Shown here piece after piece: positions 18,933-28,578 of a stretch of DNA of 35,159 bases. Each line of letters begins with the position of its first letter. The stretch's first letter is position 1. A program made the position numbers and the translations under genes. Origin of the DNA: Alcaligenaceae bacterium (lineage in GTDB: Bacteria; Pseudomonadota; Gammaproteobacteria; Burkholderiales; Burkholderiaceae_B); NCBI GenBank assembly GCA_947378965.1, contig CANCMG010000043.1, positions 1 to 35,159 of the forward strand, read 5' to 3'. The notes beneath the pieces are model-generated. The model was not told where the DNA came from and searched no databases. It saw only the letters and a list, made by a program, of their open reading frames with translations.

Positions 18933-20141
18933 TCAGGCGTTTTTCATGACCTCAGCCATCGCTTTCGCCACCGTATCGATGTTTTTACTATTGAGCGCAG
19001 CCACACAAATCCGACCACTGCTGACCGCATAGATACCGTGCTCGTTACGCAAGCGCTCAACCTGGGGCGCAGTCATGCCAGAAAACGAGAACATGCCGCG
19101 CTGCTGCATCACAAAACTAAAGTCTTGGGTCGCGCCATACTGCGCGAGTTTTTCGACGATCTGGCGGCGCATCAGGCGGATCCGCTCGCGCATGCCGGCG
19201 AGCTCTTGATCCCAAAGGGCAAACAGTTCGGGCGTATTCAACACCGTGGAGACGATCGTACCGCCATGCGTAGGCGGGTTTGAATAGTTAGTACGAATCA
19301 CGCGCTTGACTTGGCTGAGTACACGGTTTGACTCGTCTTGACTGCCAGTGACAATGGTCAAGGCACCGACGCGTTCGCCATACAGTGAGAAAGATTTTGA
19401 AAACGACGAGCTGATAAACATTGTCATATCAAGGTCAGCAAAGATGCGTACGGCAGCAGCATCTTGCTCGAGCCCATCGCCAAACCCTTGGTAGGCGATG
19501 TCTAAGAAAGGGATCAGCTCGCCCGCTTTGACAACTTGTGCAACGGCTTTCCATTGCTCGTTCGAGAGATCAACCCCGGTTGGGTTGTGGCAGCAGGCAT
19601 GCAAGACCGCCACGCTCTTTGGCGGTAGTGCTTTGAGGGCCGCTAGCATGCCCTCAAAATTAAGTCCGTGTGTTGCCGCGTCGTAATAGGGGTAGGTCAC
19701 GACCTCAAAGCCGGCCCGCTCAAAGAGCGCACGATGGTTTTCCCAGCTCGGGTCGCTAATCGCGACTTTGGCGTTTGGTGCGAGTTGCTTAATGTAGTCG
19801 GCACCAATTTTGAGTGCACCGGTGCCGCCTAAGGCTTGCATGGTTAACACGCGACCGGCGGCAATTAACGACGAGTTTTTTCCCAAGACCAGCTCTTGCG
19901 CACCCTTGTTGTAGCCAGCGATACCTTCGATAGGCAAGTAACCACGTGCGGCCGCAGCCTCAACGCGTGCCACCTCAGCTGTATGCACAGCCTTAAGTAG
20001 AGGAATCTTGCCATTGTCGTCGTAATACACACCCACACCCAGATTGACCTTGGTTGCACGGGTGTCGGCATTAAATTGTTCGTTTAGCCCTAGGATTGGA
20101 TCGCGGGGGGCAAGTTCAACGGCTTGAAAGAGGGTGCTCAT
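18933..20141 (-). CDS. Aromatic amino acid/aspartate aminotransferase (class I, TyrB/AspC type)
   Basis: This is a 402-residue class I PLP aminotransferase. The PLP lysine is K249 in SSSFSKSFSLYGERVG; HACCHNPTGVD (181-191) and DIAYQGFGDG (214-223) are the other co-factor-site motifs of the AspC/TyrB subgroup. It interconverts aspartate, tyrosine or phenylalanine with their 2-oxo acids using 2-oxoglutarate. The ATG at 20141 is preferred because the frame extends only six codons further to a TTG, and the family begins MSTLFQAVELAPRDPI-like. It is divergent from uvrB, a pairing common in Burkholderiales. Sequence alone does not separate AspC from TyrB preference. Confidence 0.9.
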   Translation of the reverse strand: MSTLFQAVELAPRDPILGLNEQFNADTRATKVNLGVGVYYDDNGKIPLLKAVHTAEVARVEAAAARGYLPIEGIAGYNKGAQELVLGKNSSLIAAGRVLTMQALGGTGALKIGADYIKQLAPNAKVAISDPSWENHRALFERAGFEVVTYPYYDAATHGLNFEGMLAALKALPPKSVAVLHACCHNPTGVDLSNEQWKAVAQVVKAGELIPFLDIAYQGFGDGLEQDAAAVRIFADLDMTMFISSSFSKSFSLYGERVGALTIVTGSQDESNRVLSQVKRVIRTNYSNPPTHGGTIVSTVLNTPELFALWDQELAGMRERIRLMRRQIVEKLAQYGATQDFSFVMQQRGMFSFSGMTAPQVERLRNEHGIYAVSSGRICVAALNSKNIDTVAKAMAEVMKNA

Positions 20142-20256
20142 TTGGGTTTTAGTGTGCAAAAGGTAAGTGTGACAAGGTTAGGGTAGACGTACGCATTTTC
20201 AGAGAACATAATGGCGGGTTACCCTCAGACCGAGGGGTATCCCGAATAAGTCTAGC

Positions 20257-22638
20257 ATGGCCACCCGCAAGAGCAAAAAAACGATCGAGGAATCCGTCAC
20301 TGAGTCAATGACGCAGGTGCTTCTAGAAAGAAAGTCTGCCGAATCGATCGCGGCTGTCGCAGACCGCCGTGCAGGCTTGGCGTCACCCGCAAATTCTCCC
20401 TCTACTAGAGGCGGTGCCTATCTGACTGGCGGTGCGGGCGACACCGAAGATGCCGCTGGGCAGACCTCTGCCCAGGCGCCTGCACCGGCCGTTGCCGTTG
20501 TTGAACCGGCTGCCGCCAAAGCCGCACCGGCAGTTAGCGCTGCTGCGCCCGCCACAGCGAGTTACACCCCAGCCTCTGTCGACACGATTTACAGCGCCGC
20601 CATCTCTACCGGCGACGAGAAGGGCCGTTTTATCGATTATCCCGATAGCCCCTTTCACCTGTATCAGCCGTATCCCCCGGGCGGTGACCAGCCCCGCGCG
20701 ATTGATTTGCTTGAGCAGGGCGTGCGCGACGGCTTGATGTCGCAAACGCTGCTGGGTGTGACGGGGTCGGGTAAAACCTTCACGATGGCGAATATGATTG
20801 CGCGCCTCGGTAGGCCCGCCTTGGTACTGGCACCGAACAAAACCTTGGCAGCTCAGCTGTACGCCGAGATGCGAGAGTTTTTTCCAAAAAACGCGGTTGA
20901 ATATTTTGTGTCGTATTACGACTACTACCAACCTGAAGCCTACGTACCGACCCGTGATTTGTTTATCGAAAAAGATTCATCGATTAACGAGCACATTGAA
21001 CAGATGCGTTTGTCGGCTACCAAAAGTTTGCTTGAGCGGCGCGACACCATTATTGTGGGCACCGTTTCGTGTATTTACGGTATTGGCAACCCCGCCGATT
21101 ACCACGCCATGGTGTTGATTTTGCGCGCGGGCGATCGCATTGCCCGACGCGAAATTCTTGAGCGCTTAGTCGCCATGCAGTACGAGCGCAATGATCTTGA
21201 GTTTACGCGTGGCACCTTTCGTGCACGCGGTGAAACGATTGATATTTTTCCGGCAGAAAGTGCCGAGCTTGCGGTGCGCTTAACGCTGTTTGACGACGAA
21301 GTTGAAAGCCTAGAATTATTTGATCCATTGACTGGCAAGGTACGGCAAAAGGTGCCGCGCTTTACGGTGTATCCCGGCTCACATTATGTGACCCCCCGCG
21401 ATACCGTCTTGCGTGCGATCGAAACCATCAAGCAAGAGCTGCGCGAGCGCGTTAAACAATTTGTCGATTCAGGTCACTTGATCGAAGCGCAACGGATTGA
21501 ACAACGCACACGCTTTGATCTTGAAATGTTGTCTGAGCTTGGTTTCTGTAAAGGCATTGAAAATTATTCGCGTCATCTATCTGGTGCTGCACCCGGCGAT
21601 CCGCCGCCCACGATGATTGATTACCTGCCACGTGACGCGTTGATGTTTATCGACGAAAGCCACGTCACCATTGGTCAGTTAGGTGGAATGTATCGTGGTG
21701 ACCGTGCTCGCAAAGAAACCCTTGTGACGTATGGCTTTCGCTTGCCCTCGGCGATGGACAATCGCCCTTTGAAGATGGAAGAGTTTGAAGTGCGTATGCG
21801 TCAGTGTGTGTTTGTGTCTGCAACACCGGGCAACTACGAGCAAGCTCATTCTGATCATGTGGTTGAACAAGTGGTGCGTCCGACAGGGTTGGTGGACCCC
21901 ATTGTCGAAGTGCGCCCGGCGCGCACGCAGGTCGACGATTTGTTAGGTGAAATTAAGTTACGTACGGCAGTGCAAGAACGTGTGCTGGTGACAACATTGA
22001 CCAAGCGTATGGCTGAGGATTTGACCGATTATCTGACTGAAAGTGGCCAGCGCGTGCGCTACCTGCATTCAGATATCGATACGGTCGAGCGCGTTGAAAT
22101 TATTCGTGATCTGCGCCTCGGTGTCTTCGACGTGCTGGTGGGTATTAACTTGTTGCGCGAGGGGCTCGATATCCCTGAAGTGTCACTGGTAGCGATTTTG
22201 GATGCCGATAAAGAAGGTTTTTTGCGTTCGGATCGCAGTTTGATTCAAACGATTGGCCGCGCCGCACGTAACTTGAACGGCCGCGCCATCTTGTATGCCG
22301 ATCGCATCACCGACTCGATGAAACGTGCGATGGGCGAAACCGAGCGGCGTCGTAATAAACAGCTCGCGTTTAACCTCGAGCATGGTATTGAACCTCGCAG
22401 CGTGCGTAAGGCGGTGCGCGAACTGATCGACGGCATTGTGGCCCCAGCGTTTAGAGATCAACCCGAAGATCCATCGTCTTATGCCTTGCTCACCGACGAA
22501 AAAGCACTTGCAAAAGAGTTTAAACGTCTTGAAAAGCTGATGTTAGACCATGCTCGCAACCTTGAGTTTGAGCAGGCTGCAGCGGCTCGCGATGCGTTGA
22601 AGGCGCTCAAAGACCGCGTGCTACTTTCTGGTGCGTAA
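20257..22638 (+). CDS. uvrB: Excinuclease ABC subunit B with long N-terminal extension
   Basis: UvrB verifies DNA lesions and loads UvrC in nucleotide-excision repair. Canonical motifs are Walker A GVTGSGKT (167-174), the beta-hairpin [17 protein letters not shown], Walker B FIDESH, helicase motifs RTQVDDL and QTIGRAARN, and the C-terminal UVR domain that contacts UvrC (last ~40 residues). At 793 residues it is ~120 longer than E. coli UvrB (673). The extra length is an N-terminal segment of about 127 residues, rich in Ala, Pro and Ser, before [15 protein letters not shown]; no start codon lies near the canonical beginning. No SOS box was found in the 97-bp upstream gap, unlike E. coli uvrB. 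Confidence 0.96.
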   Translation: MATRKSKKTIEESVTESMTQVLLERKSAESIAAVADRRAGLASPANSPSTRGGAYLTGGAGDTEDAAGQTSAQAPAPAVAVVEPAAAKAAPAVSAAAPATASYTPASVDTIYSAAISTGDEKGRFIDYPDSPFHLYQPYPPGGDQPRAIDLLEQGVRDGLMSQTLLGVTGSGKTFTMANMIARLGRPALVLAPNKTLAAQLYAEMREFFPKNAVEYFVSYYDYYQPEAYVPTRDLFIEKDSSINEHIEQMRLSATKSLLERRDTIIVGTVSCIYGIGNPADYHAMVLILRAGDRIARREILERLVAMQYERNDLEFTRGTFRARGETIDIFPAESAELAVRLTLFDDEVESLELFDPLTGKVRQKVPRFTVYPGSHYVTPRDTVLRAIETIKQELRERVKQFVDSGHLIEAQRIEQRTRFDLEMLSELGFCKGIENYSRHLSGAAPGDPPPTMIDYLPRDALMFIDESHVTIGQLGGMYRGDRARKETLVTYGFRLPSAMDNRPLKMEEFEVRMRQCVFVSATPGNYEQAHSDHVVEQVVRPTGLVDPIVEVRPARTQVDDLLGEIKLRTAVQERVLVTTLTKRMAEDLTDYLTESGQRVRYLHSDIDTVERVEIIRDLRLGVFDVLVGINLLREGLDIPEVSLVAILDADKEGFLRSDRSLIQTIGRAARNLNGRAILYADRITDSMKRAMGETERRRNKQLAFNLEHGIEPRSVRKAVRELIDGIVAPAFRDQPEDPSSYALLTDEKALAKEFKRLEKLMLDHARNLEFEQAAAARDALKALKDRVLLSGA

Positions 22639-22838
22639 CAGTCTTAGCTAGGCATCGGGTCGGTGCATTTCAAAAAATACAACACGAGATTTTTCAAGGT
22701 GTTTGATCTGAGCCCAGTATTTTTTCACTATATGGACTTTTTATTTTTTCAGCAATCGTGTCGTAACATATTGAAATATAAAGAAATTAAATTTTCTCTC
22801 CCTCTTGCAAATTTTTGCTGATTTGTAGAAAAAATCTC
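22639..22838. other. AT-rich spacer between uvrB and the phosphatase gene
   Basis: This spacer is clearly more AT-rich than its surroundings, with long A and T runs. No convincing ORF, terminator or RNA fold was identified. The promoter of the next gene lies at its downstream edge. Confidence 0.5.
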
Positions 22839-22867
22839 TAGACATGTTAGGGGTTTTCCCGCACAAT
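22839..22867 (+). promoter_or_regulatory. Sigma-70-type promoter for the tyrosine phosphatase gene
   Basis: -35 TAGACA (5/6 to TTGACA) and -10 CACAAT (4/6 to TATAAT) are separated by exactly 17 nt. Transcription would begin about 7 nt beyond the -10, at or next to the ATG at 22875. Confidence 0.55.
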
Positions 22868-22874
22868 ATGCACC

Positions 22875-23366
22875 ATGATGACAAAAGTTCTTTTCGTATG
22901 CACGGGTAACATTTGCCGCTCCCCCAGTGCTGAAGGCGTTTTTCGCCACCTGATCAAAGAAGCTGGCCTCGCTGAGGTAGTGGGTATTGATTCTGCCGGC
23001 ACCCATAACTTTCACCTTGGTGAGGGCGCTGACCCGCGAGCGTTAGCAGCAGCGCGCAAGCGAGGTTACGAAATCACCGAGCACGTCGCGCGTCAGGTCA
23101 CACCTGAAGATTACCGCGAATATGATCTGATTCTGGCAATGGATTGGGAAAACCTCTCGGCCATGCAGCACCAGTGTCCAAAGCTGCATCAGCACAAACT
23201 GATGTTGTTGATGCGTTTTGCCAACGAATTCGAAGAAGCCACGGTGCCCGATCCGTACTACGGTGGCCCTGAGGGTTTTAGCAAGGTGCTTGACTATCTT
23301 GAAGATTCTTGTCAAGGCGTGCTTGAATTGGTGCGTAAACGCGCAACCCAATATCAGGCAGCTTAG
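22875..23366 (+). CDS. Low-molecular-weight protein tyrosine phosphatase
   Basis: The 163-residue enzyme has the phosphate-binding loop CTGNICRS near the N-terminus (C9 nucleophile, R15) and the general-acid segment VPDPYYGG (Asp in DPYY). These define the LMW-PTP family, which hydrolyses phosphotyrosine and in bacteria often counteracts BY-kinases of polysaccharide synthesis. No such kinase is nearby. Two ATGs are adjacent (22875 and 22878) and neither has a ribosome-binding site; the promoter just upstream suggests a leaderless message. Placement between uvrB and iscR is common in Burkholderiales. A strong terminator follows 41 bp after the stop. Confidence 0.92.
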   Translation: MMTKVLFVCTGNICRSPSAEGVFRHLIKEAGLAEVVGIDSAGTHNFHLGEGADPRALAAARKRGYEITEHVARQVTPEDYREYDLILAMDWENLSAMQHQCPKLHQHKLMLLMRFANEFEEATVPDPYYGGPEGFSKVLDYLEDSCQGVLELVRKRATQYQAA

Positions 23367-23406
23367 TTCGGTTCAGGTGCCAGGGTAAGGGGGCCTAGTA
23401 TAAAAA

Positions 23407-23431
23407 GACCGTGCGCTGCGCGGTTTTTTTT
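23407..23431 (+). terminator. Rho-independent terminator after the phosphatase gene
   Basis: A 7-bp stem (ACCGTGC / GCGCGGT, one T-G wobble) with a 3-nt loop is followed by eight T. It isolates the isc operon from upstream transcription. Confidence 0.88.
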
Positions 23432-23470
23432 CGGCCACAAAAGCACGACAACCTTAGGGTCTTTGAGGTT

Positions 23471-23495
23471 ATACCCTAGCAAAACAGTCAAGAAT
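23471..23495. promoter_or_regulatory. Candidate IscR type-1 operator, upstream copy
   Basis: The 25-bp stretch matches about 21 positions of the E. coli [2Fe-2S]-IscR type-1 motif (ATA-SYY-GACT-RWWWY-AGTC-RRS-TAT). It begins ATACCC, has AAAAC in the spacer and AGTCAAG in the right arm; the left GACT arm is poor. Confidence 0.6.
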
Positions 23496-23500
23496 TGTGT

Positions 23501-23525
23501 AGACTTGAGTTGTTTAGTCGGATAA
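23501..23525. promoter_or_regulatory. Candidate IscR type-1 operator, downstream copy
   Basis: This second 25-bp match, offset by 30 bp from the first, scores about 19 of 25. It has CTT then GAGT for the left arm and AGTCGG for the right arm. E. coli iscR also has two type-1 sites for feedback repression by the [2Fe-2S] form. Confidence 0.55.
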
Positions 23526-23566
23526 GCGGTTGCGTCGTGTAGCTGCTTTGTTTAAGGGACTCTGTC

Positions 23567-24088
23567 ATGCGACTCACCACCAAAGGGCGTTTTGCTGTTA
23601 CGGCCATGATTGACCTAGCATTGCGTCAGCAAAGCGGGCCGGTCACTTTATCGGCGATCAGCCAGCGACAAAATATTTCGTTATCTTATCTTGAGCAACT
23701 CTTTGGCAAATTGCGCCGTCATGAGTTGGTTGAAAGTGTGCGCGGCCCAGGTGGCGGCTACACATTAGCGCGTTTGGCGCGCACAATCACTGTGGCAGAC
23801 ATCATTTTCGCAGTCGACGAGCCCATTGACGCCACTAGCTGTGGCGGCAAAACCGACTGTGCCACCGGTACAGATGGCAAGCAAGGCATCTGTATGACCC
23901 ACGAGCTCTGGTCAACACTCAACCGTAAAATGGTTGATTTTCTTGATTCAGTGGCGTTACAAGATTTGGTTGATCAACAGCGTTTGCGTCAAATACAAGA
24001 GGCGAGTCAGGCCAACGGTGCTGGCGTACGTGTCAATATGGTCAATACACCGACAACCGTTAAACAGCCTGTTGCTGCAAGCGCCTAG
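23567..24088 (+). CDS. iscR: Fe-S cluster assembly transcription factor IscR
   Basis: IscR is an Rrf2-family regulator that senses Fe-S status and represses its own operon when holding a [2Fe-2S] cluster. The 173-residue protein has the winged HTH (residues ~1-70; MRLTTKGRFAVTAMIDLAL, then YLEQLFGKLRRHELVESVRG, GPGGGY) and the cluster ligands C92, C98, C109 and H112 within SCGGKTDC...GICMTHELW. The loop between C98 and C109 is longer than in E. coli. An AAGGGA ribosome site precedes the ATG. It is the first gene of iscRSUA-hscBA-fdx, and two IscR-like operators lie upstream. Confidence 0.97.
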   Translation: MRLTTKGRFAVTAMIDLALRQQSGPVTLSAISQRQNISLSYLEQLFGKLRRHELVESVRGPGGGYTLARLARTITVADIIFAVDEPIDATSCGGKTDCATGTDGKQGICMTHELWSTLNRKMVDFLDSVALQDLVDQQRLRQIQEASQANGAGVRVNMVNTPTTVKQPVAASA

Positions 24089-24097
24089 GAGCTCTCA

Positions 24098-25309
24098 ATG
24101 TCCTCATTACCAATTTACTTAGATTACTCAGCCACGACCCCTTGTGACCCCAAAGTGGTCGATAAGATGATTCCGTGGCTCTACGAACACGCAGGTAATC
24201 CAGCGTCACGCAGCCATGCTTATGGCTGGGAGGCCGAAGAGGCTGTCGAGCGTGCACGTGGCCAAGTGGCTTCACTTGTCAACGCTGACCCACGCGAAAT
24301 CATCTGGACGTCGGGCGCCACTGAATCCAATAATCTTGCGATTAAAGGTGCCGCTGGCTTTTACGCCGAGCGTGGCAAACACATCATCACAGTCAAAACC
24401 GAGCACAAGGCCGTACTTGATCCCTGTCGCGAACTCGAGCGCCAAGGGTTTGAGGTCACTTACCTCGACGTGCAAGAAGACGGTTTGATTAACCTCGATG
24501 CTTTCAAAGCAGCAATCCGCCCTGATACCGTGTTGGCCTCAGTGATGTTCGTGAATAACGAAATTGGCGTGATTCAACCCATCGCAACACTTGGCGAAAT
24601 CTGCCGCGAAAAGAACATTATTTTTCACGTGGATGCAGCCCAGGCAACGGGTAAGGTCAATATCGATTTGCAAACGCTCAAAGTTGATTTGATGTCGTTT
24701 TGCGCACACAAAACCTATGGTCCAAAGGGCATCGGTGCTTTGTACGTGCGTCGCAAACCGCGTATCCGTATCGAGGCGCAAATGCACGGCGGTGGTCACG
24801 AGCGTGGCTTTCGTTCGGGTACGCTGGCCACACACCAGATTGTGGGCATGGGCGAGGCCTTTGCCTTGGCGCAAGCCGAAATGGGCACTGAAAACGAACG
24901 CATCCGCATGTTGCGCGATCGTTTGTGGGCTGGCTTGTCACAAATTGAAGAGGTCTACCTCAATGGTGACATCGAACAGCGTGTGCCACACAACCTGAAC
25001 GTGAGTTTTAACTACGTTGAGGGCGAGTCGCTGATCATGGCAATTAAAGAGCTTGCGGTATCAAGCGGCTCGGCTTGCACGTCTGCCAGCCTTGAGCCGT
25101 CTTATGTGTTGCGCGCCTTAGGGCGCAACGACGAACTCGCACATAGTTCGATTCGCTTTACCATCGGTCGCTTCACCACCGAAAAAGAAATCGACTTTGC
25201 AGTTGAATTGCTCAAAACACGCGTGGGTAAGCTGCGTGATATGTCACCACTTTGGGAAATGGCCAAAGATGGTATCGATATGAATTCGGTTCAGTGGGCC
25301 GCCCACTAA
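24098..25309 (+). CDS. iscS: Cysteine desulfurase
   Basis: IscS removes sulfur from cysteine with PLP and passes the persulfide to IscU and other acceptors. In this 403-residue protein the PLP lysine is K205 ([12 protein letters not shown]) and the persulfide-forming cysteine is C327 ([15 protein letters not shown]); positions are one residue from E. coli K206/C328. A GGAG ribosome site precedes the ATG, 9 bp after the iscR stop. IscU follows at 22 bp. Confidence 0.98.
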   Translation: MSSLPIYLDYSATTPCDPKVVDKMIPWLYEHAGNPASRSHAYGWEAEEAVERARGQVASLVNADPREIIWTSGATESNNLAIKGAAGFYAERGKHIITVKTEHKAVLDPCRELERQGFEVTYLDVQEDGLINLDAFKAAIRPDTVLASVMFVNNEIGVIQPIATLGEICREKNIIFHVDAAQATGKVNIDLQTLKVDLMSFCAHKTYGPKGIGALYVRRKPRIRIEAQMHGGGHERGFRSGTLATHQIVGMGEAFALAQAEMGTENERIRMLRDRLWAGLSQIEEVYLNGDIEQRVPHNLNVSFNYVEGESLIMAIKELAVSSGSACTSASLEPSYVLRALGRNDELAHSSIRFTIGRFTTEKEIDFAVELLKTRVGKLRDMSPLWEMAKDGIDMNSVQWAAH

Positions 25310-25331
25310 ACGTATAGGTTGGAGAACACTC

Positions 25332-25715
25332 ATGGCATATAGCGACAAAGTACTGGATCATTACGAAAACCCCCGCAACGTTGGCACCTTTGACAAAGGC
25401 GACGATCAGGTTGGTACAGGGATGGTGGGTGCACCAGCCTGTGGCGATGTGATGAAGTTGCAAATTCGTGTCAACGAAGCGGGCATCATCGAAGATGCGC
25501 GTTTTAAAACTTACGGATGTGGCTCGGCAATTGCCTCAAGCTCGCTGGTAACCGAGTGGGTGAAGGGTAAGACACTTGACCAAGCACTGACGATTCGCAA
25601 CACACAGATTGCAGAAGAGCTTGCTTTGCCACCCGTTAAAATCCATTGCTCGATCTTGGCTGAAGACGCGATCAAAGCTGCAGTTAAAGATTACAAAGAT
25701 AAACACCAAGGATAA
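25332..25715 (+). CDS. iscU: Fe-S cluster scaffold protein IscU
   Basis: IscU is the scaffold on which [2Fe-2S] clusters are built. This 127-residue protein has the conserved ligands C37 with D39 (PACGDVM), C63 (YGCGSA) and H105-C106. LPPVK (99-103), the peptide recognised by HscA, is intact and matches the presence of hscA in the operon. GGAG lies 9 nt before ATG. Confidence 0.98.
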   Translation: MAYSDKVLDHYENPRNVGTFDKGDDQVGTGMVGAPACGDVMKLQIRVNEAGIIEDARFKTYGCGSAIASSSLVTEWVKGKTLDQALTIRNTQIAEELALPPVKIHCSILAEDAIKAAVKDYKDKHQG

Positions 25716-25718
25716 GCC

Positions 25719-26042
25719 ATGGCTGTCACACTGACTGTTCAGGCCGCCGACCATATCGGCAAATACCTGCAAAAACGCGGTGGCGGAATCGGTTTGCGTT
25801 TAGGCGTGCGTACAACCGGCTGTTCGGGCATGGCGTATAAGCTTGAGTACGTGGATGAGCCTGCCTCAGAAGATCAGGTCTTTGAAAGCTTTGGCGTCAA
25901 AGTTTTTATTGATCCCAAAAGCCTCGCCTACCTTGAAGGCACCGAGCTTGATTACGCCCGCGAAGGCCTGAACGAAGGCTTTAAGTTTCGCAACCCTAAC
26001 GAAAAGGCGACCTGCGGCTGCGGTGAATCGTTCACGGTATAA
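25719..26042 (+). CDS. iscA: A-type Fe-S carrier protein IscA
   Basis: IscA is an A-type carrier that supports [4Fe-4S] cluster delivery. The 107-residue protein has the three family cysteines C35 (TTGCSGMAY), C99 and C101 (CGCGESF). It starts 3 bp after the iscU stop, with AGGA ahead of the ATG, and is clearly co-translated with iscU. Confidence 0.97.
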   Translation: MAVTLTVQAADHIGKYLQKRGGGIGLRLGVRTTGCSGMAYKLEYVDEPASEDQVFESFGVKVFIDPKSLAYLEGTELDYAREGLNEGFKFRNPNEKATCGCGESFTV

Positions 26043-26048
26043 CAGCTT

Positions 26049-26561
26049 GTGAACGCAACAGATCACTTTGTGCTGTTTGATTTGCCGCGTACCTTCGCAC
26101 TAGATTCCGCGCAACTTGAGGCGGCCTGGAAGCATGTCGCGCAGGCGGTGCACCCCGATCGTTTTGCAACGCGTTCAGCACCCGAGCGCAGAGTTGCCAT
26201 GCAATGGAGTGCACAAGCCAACGAAGCGTATCGGGTGCTCAGACAACCCTTGCTGCGTGCGCGTTATCTGTGCGAGCTTGCTGGCGTTGATTTGCAAACC
26301 GAAACCAACACCGCGATGTCGCCCGAGTTTTTGGTGCAGCAAATGTCTTGGCACGAACAGCTTGATGAATGCCTTGAACAACCCGAGAACGTTCGTGCGC
26401 GTGAAGAATTAGCTCAAGACATTGCGCTGGCTTTATCGCAGTGTTATCAAGCTGTCTCTGAGGCGATCGAGGCTCAAGATTACAAGCAAGCCGCTAGTCG
26501 TATCCGCGAGTGGATGTTTCTAGATAAATTAACCACTCAGCTTCAAACTACAGAAGTTTAA
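26049..26561 (+). CDS. hscB: Co-chaperone HscB (Hsc20)
   Basis: HscB is the J-protein that delivers IscU to HscA and stimulates its ATPase. The 170-residue protein has an N-terminal J domain with the essential HPD (35-37) and a C-terminal three-helix domain that binds IscU. The start is GTG with no clear ribosome site; NATDHFVLFDLPRTF directly after it is the family-typical beginning. It lies 6 bp after iscA and 9 bp before hscA. Confidence 0.95.
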   Translation: MNATDHFVLFDLPRTFALDSAQLEAAWKHVAQAVHPDRFATRSAPERRVAMQWSAQANEAYRVLRQPLLRARYLCELAGVDLQTETNTAMSPEFLVQQMSWHEQLDECLEQPENVRAREELAQDIALALSQCYQAVSEAIEAQDYKQAASRIREWMFLDKLTTQLQTTEV

Positions 26562-26570
26562 AACGTACCT

Positions 26571-28427
26571 ATGGCTTTATTGCAGATTTCTGAACCGGGC
26601 GAATCGCCGGCCCCGCATCAACGACGTTTGGCGGTGGGGATTGATTTAGGGACAACACATTCGCTAGTGGCCTCAGTGCGCAGCAGCGTGGCTGAGGTTT
26701 TGCCCGACGAGTTGGGTCGCCATCTTGTGCCGTCAGCAGTCTTGTATCAAGCGGGTGGTGCGGCGTTAATTGGTGTCGACGCCTTGGCGCAGCAGGCGCA
26801 GTATCCACTCGACACGCTGGTGTCGGTCAAGCGCTTGATGGGGCGTTCTTACGACGATGCCTTAGCGTCTGGTATGCCATTTAATTTTGTACGCGATAGC
26901 CAGAGCGTCAAAATCCATACACAACATGCTGATGTGTCGCCCGTTGAGGTGGCAGCAAAAATTTTAGAGAAATTAAAATTTTTAGCCGAAGGGACGTTGG
27001 GTGACGAGTTAGTGGGTGCGGTGATTACGGTGCCTGCGTATTTTGATGATGCCCAACGGCAGGCGACACGTGATGCTGCGCGCTTGGCTGGTTTGAATGT
27101 TTTACGTTTGTTAAACGAACCCACGGCAGCGGCGATCGCTTACGGGCTGGATCACGGCTCTGAAGGCCTGTATGTGGTGTTTGATTTAGGCGGTGGCACC
27201 TTTGACGTGTCGTTGTTGAAACTGACGCGCGGTGTGTTTGAAGTTGTTGCAACTGGCGGCGATACCGCCTTGGGTGGTGATGATTTTGATGCAGCCTTGG
27301 CTGATTATTTTGCTGGCGTGCATTGTCTAAATGATTTGGATCATGCTGCACGGCGTGGCTTATTAAGTGTCTCGCGCCGGTTGCGTGAAGCGCTCACCGA
27401 TCAGGCTTCGCATACCGAGACGTTGCTACTGAACGCCGCAAAAATTGACTTGTCGCTGACGCGCGTGGCGTTTGAAGCGCTTGCGCAGTCGTTGGTTGAG
27501 CGCACACTTGCCTGTGCGCGGCAGGTCTTAAAAGATGCAGGGCTTTCGGTAAAAGATGTTCAGGGTGTCGTGATGGTAGGCGGGGCAACCCGCATGCCAG
27601 TTGTACAGGCCGCTGTTCAAACCTTGTTTGGTCAAGCGCCGTTAACGGATTTGGATCCGGATCAGGTTGTCGCCTTGGGTGCAGCCTTGCAAGCCAACTT
27701 GTTGGCAGGTAATCGCAATCCAGGCGAAGACTGGTTGTTGTTGGATGTCACGCCGTTAACGCTTGGTTTAGAAACCATGGGTGGGTTGGTTGAGCACATC
27801 ATCCCGCGTAACAGTACGATCCCGGTGGCACGTGCGCAAGAATTCACCACGTTTAAAGATGGTCAAACAGCTCTAGCGGTGCATGTGGTGCAGGGCGAGC
27901 GTGACTTGGTCGCTGACTGTCGTTCGCTTGCGCGCTTTGAGTTGCGCGGAATCCCACCGATGGTGGCGGGTGCGGCGCGTATTCGCGTGACGTTTCAGGT
28001 TGACGCTGACGGGTTGTTGAGTGTGACCGCGCGCGAGCAGGGCTCGGGCGTTGAAGCGTCGGTGACGGTGAAGCCTTCGTATGGTTTAACAGATGATGAA
28101 GTGTCACGGATGCTGTCAGACAGTATCTCGTTAGCCGATCACGACGCCAAAATGCGGATGTTGCGCGAGCAGCAAGTGGATGCGCAACAACTGATTGAGT
28201 CAGTGGTGGCTGCGTTGGCTGCGGATTCGGATTTGTTAAGTGCGGCTCAACAAACGCGTATCGCCCAGCAGCTGCAGGCAACACAGTTGTGCGCGCAAGG
28301 CGATGATATTGACGCAATTCGTGTGGCGACTAAAGCGCTGTCAGATGTGACAGATGATTTTGCCGCGCAACGTATGGATCGCAGTATTCGTGCGGCGCTG
28401 AAGGGTAAGTCGCTGAACGAACTTTGA
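26571..28427 (+). CDS. hscA: Fe-S biogenesis Hsp70 chaperone HscA
   Basis: HscA is a specialised Hsp70 that binds the LPPVK motif of IscU and promotes cluster transfer. The 618-residue protein (E. coli 616) has the ATPase domain with [12 protein letters not shown] (phosphate 1), [15 protein letters not shown] and [13 protein letters not shown] (phosphate 2), then [13 protein letters not shown] (adenosine) and a substrate domain ([14 protein letters not shown]). Context with hscB and iscU confirms HscA over DnaK. The 3' end is partly duplicated just beyond the stop: a second, diverged KGKSL-type tail with its own TAA. Confidence 0.97.
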   Translation: MALLQISEPGESPAPHQRRLAVGIDLGTTHSLVASVRSSVAEVLPDELGRHLVPSAVLYQAGGAALIGVDALAQQAQYPLDTLVSVKRLMGRSYDDALASGMPFNFVRDSQSVKIHTQHADVSPVEVAAKILEKLKFLAEGTLGDELVGAVITVPAYFDDAQRQATRDAARLAGLNVLRLLNEPTAAAIAYGLDHGSEGLYVVFDLGGGTFDVSLLKLTRGVFEVVATGGDTALGGDDFDAALADYFAGVHCLNDLDHAARRGLLSVSRRLREALTDQASHTETLLLNAAKIDLSLTRVAFEALAQSLVERTLACARQVLKDAGLSVKDVQGVVMVGGATRMPVVQAAVQTLFGQAPLTDLDPDQVVALGAALQANLLAGNRNPGEDWLLLDVTPLTLGLETMGGLVEHIIPRNSTIPVARAQEFTTFKDGQTALAVHVVQGERDLVADCRSLARFELRGIPPMVAGAARIRVTFQVDADGLLSVTAREQGSGVEASVTVKPSYGLTDDEVSRMLSDSISLADHDAKMRMLREQQVDAQQLIESVVAALAADSDLLSAAQQTRIAQQLQATQLCAQGDDIDAIRVATKALSDVTDDFAAQRMDRSIRAALKGKSLNEL

Positions 28428-28452
28428 AGGGTAAATCATTGAGCGACTTTTA
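28401..28452. repeat. Tandem duplication of the 3' end of hscA
   Basis: Two 26-bp units (28401-28426 and 28427-28452) share 19 positions. Unit 1 encodes the C-terminus KGKSLNEL then TGA; unit 2, read in its own frame, encodes KGKSLSDF then TAA. Differences in the first five codons are all synonymous. Confidence 0.8.
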
Positions 28453-28517
28453 AAGGTCTGTGTGTTGAGGCCTTAGCAGTTTGACGCGTGAGGCCTTTAG
28501 TTCTTTAGCAAGCTCGC

Positions 28518-28558
28518 AGGTGGTGTAACCACCTATTGCTTGGATTTTTATTTTTTTG
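28518..28558 (+). terminator. Stem-loop with T-rich tail between hscA and fdx (possible attenuator)
   Basis: A perfect 7-bp stem AGGTGGT/ACCACCT with a 3-nt loop (28518-28534) is followed, after ~10 nt, by a T-rich run (28544-28558). The delayed T-run is not typical, so partial termination or RNA processing is as likely as full termination. Confidence 0.4.
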
Positions 28559-28578
28559 TTACTTGAGCTTTTAAGGTT

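Noticed and set aside
20160-20256. Possible SOS box for uvrB
   Set aside because: No CTGT-N8-ACAG match on either strand in the whole gap; only a short CCCTC/GAGGG hairpin is present.
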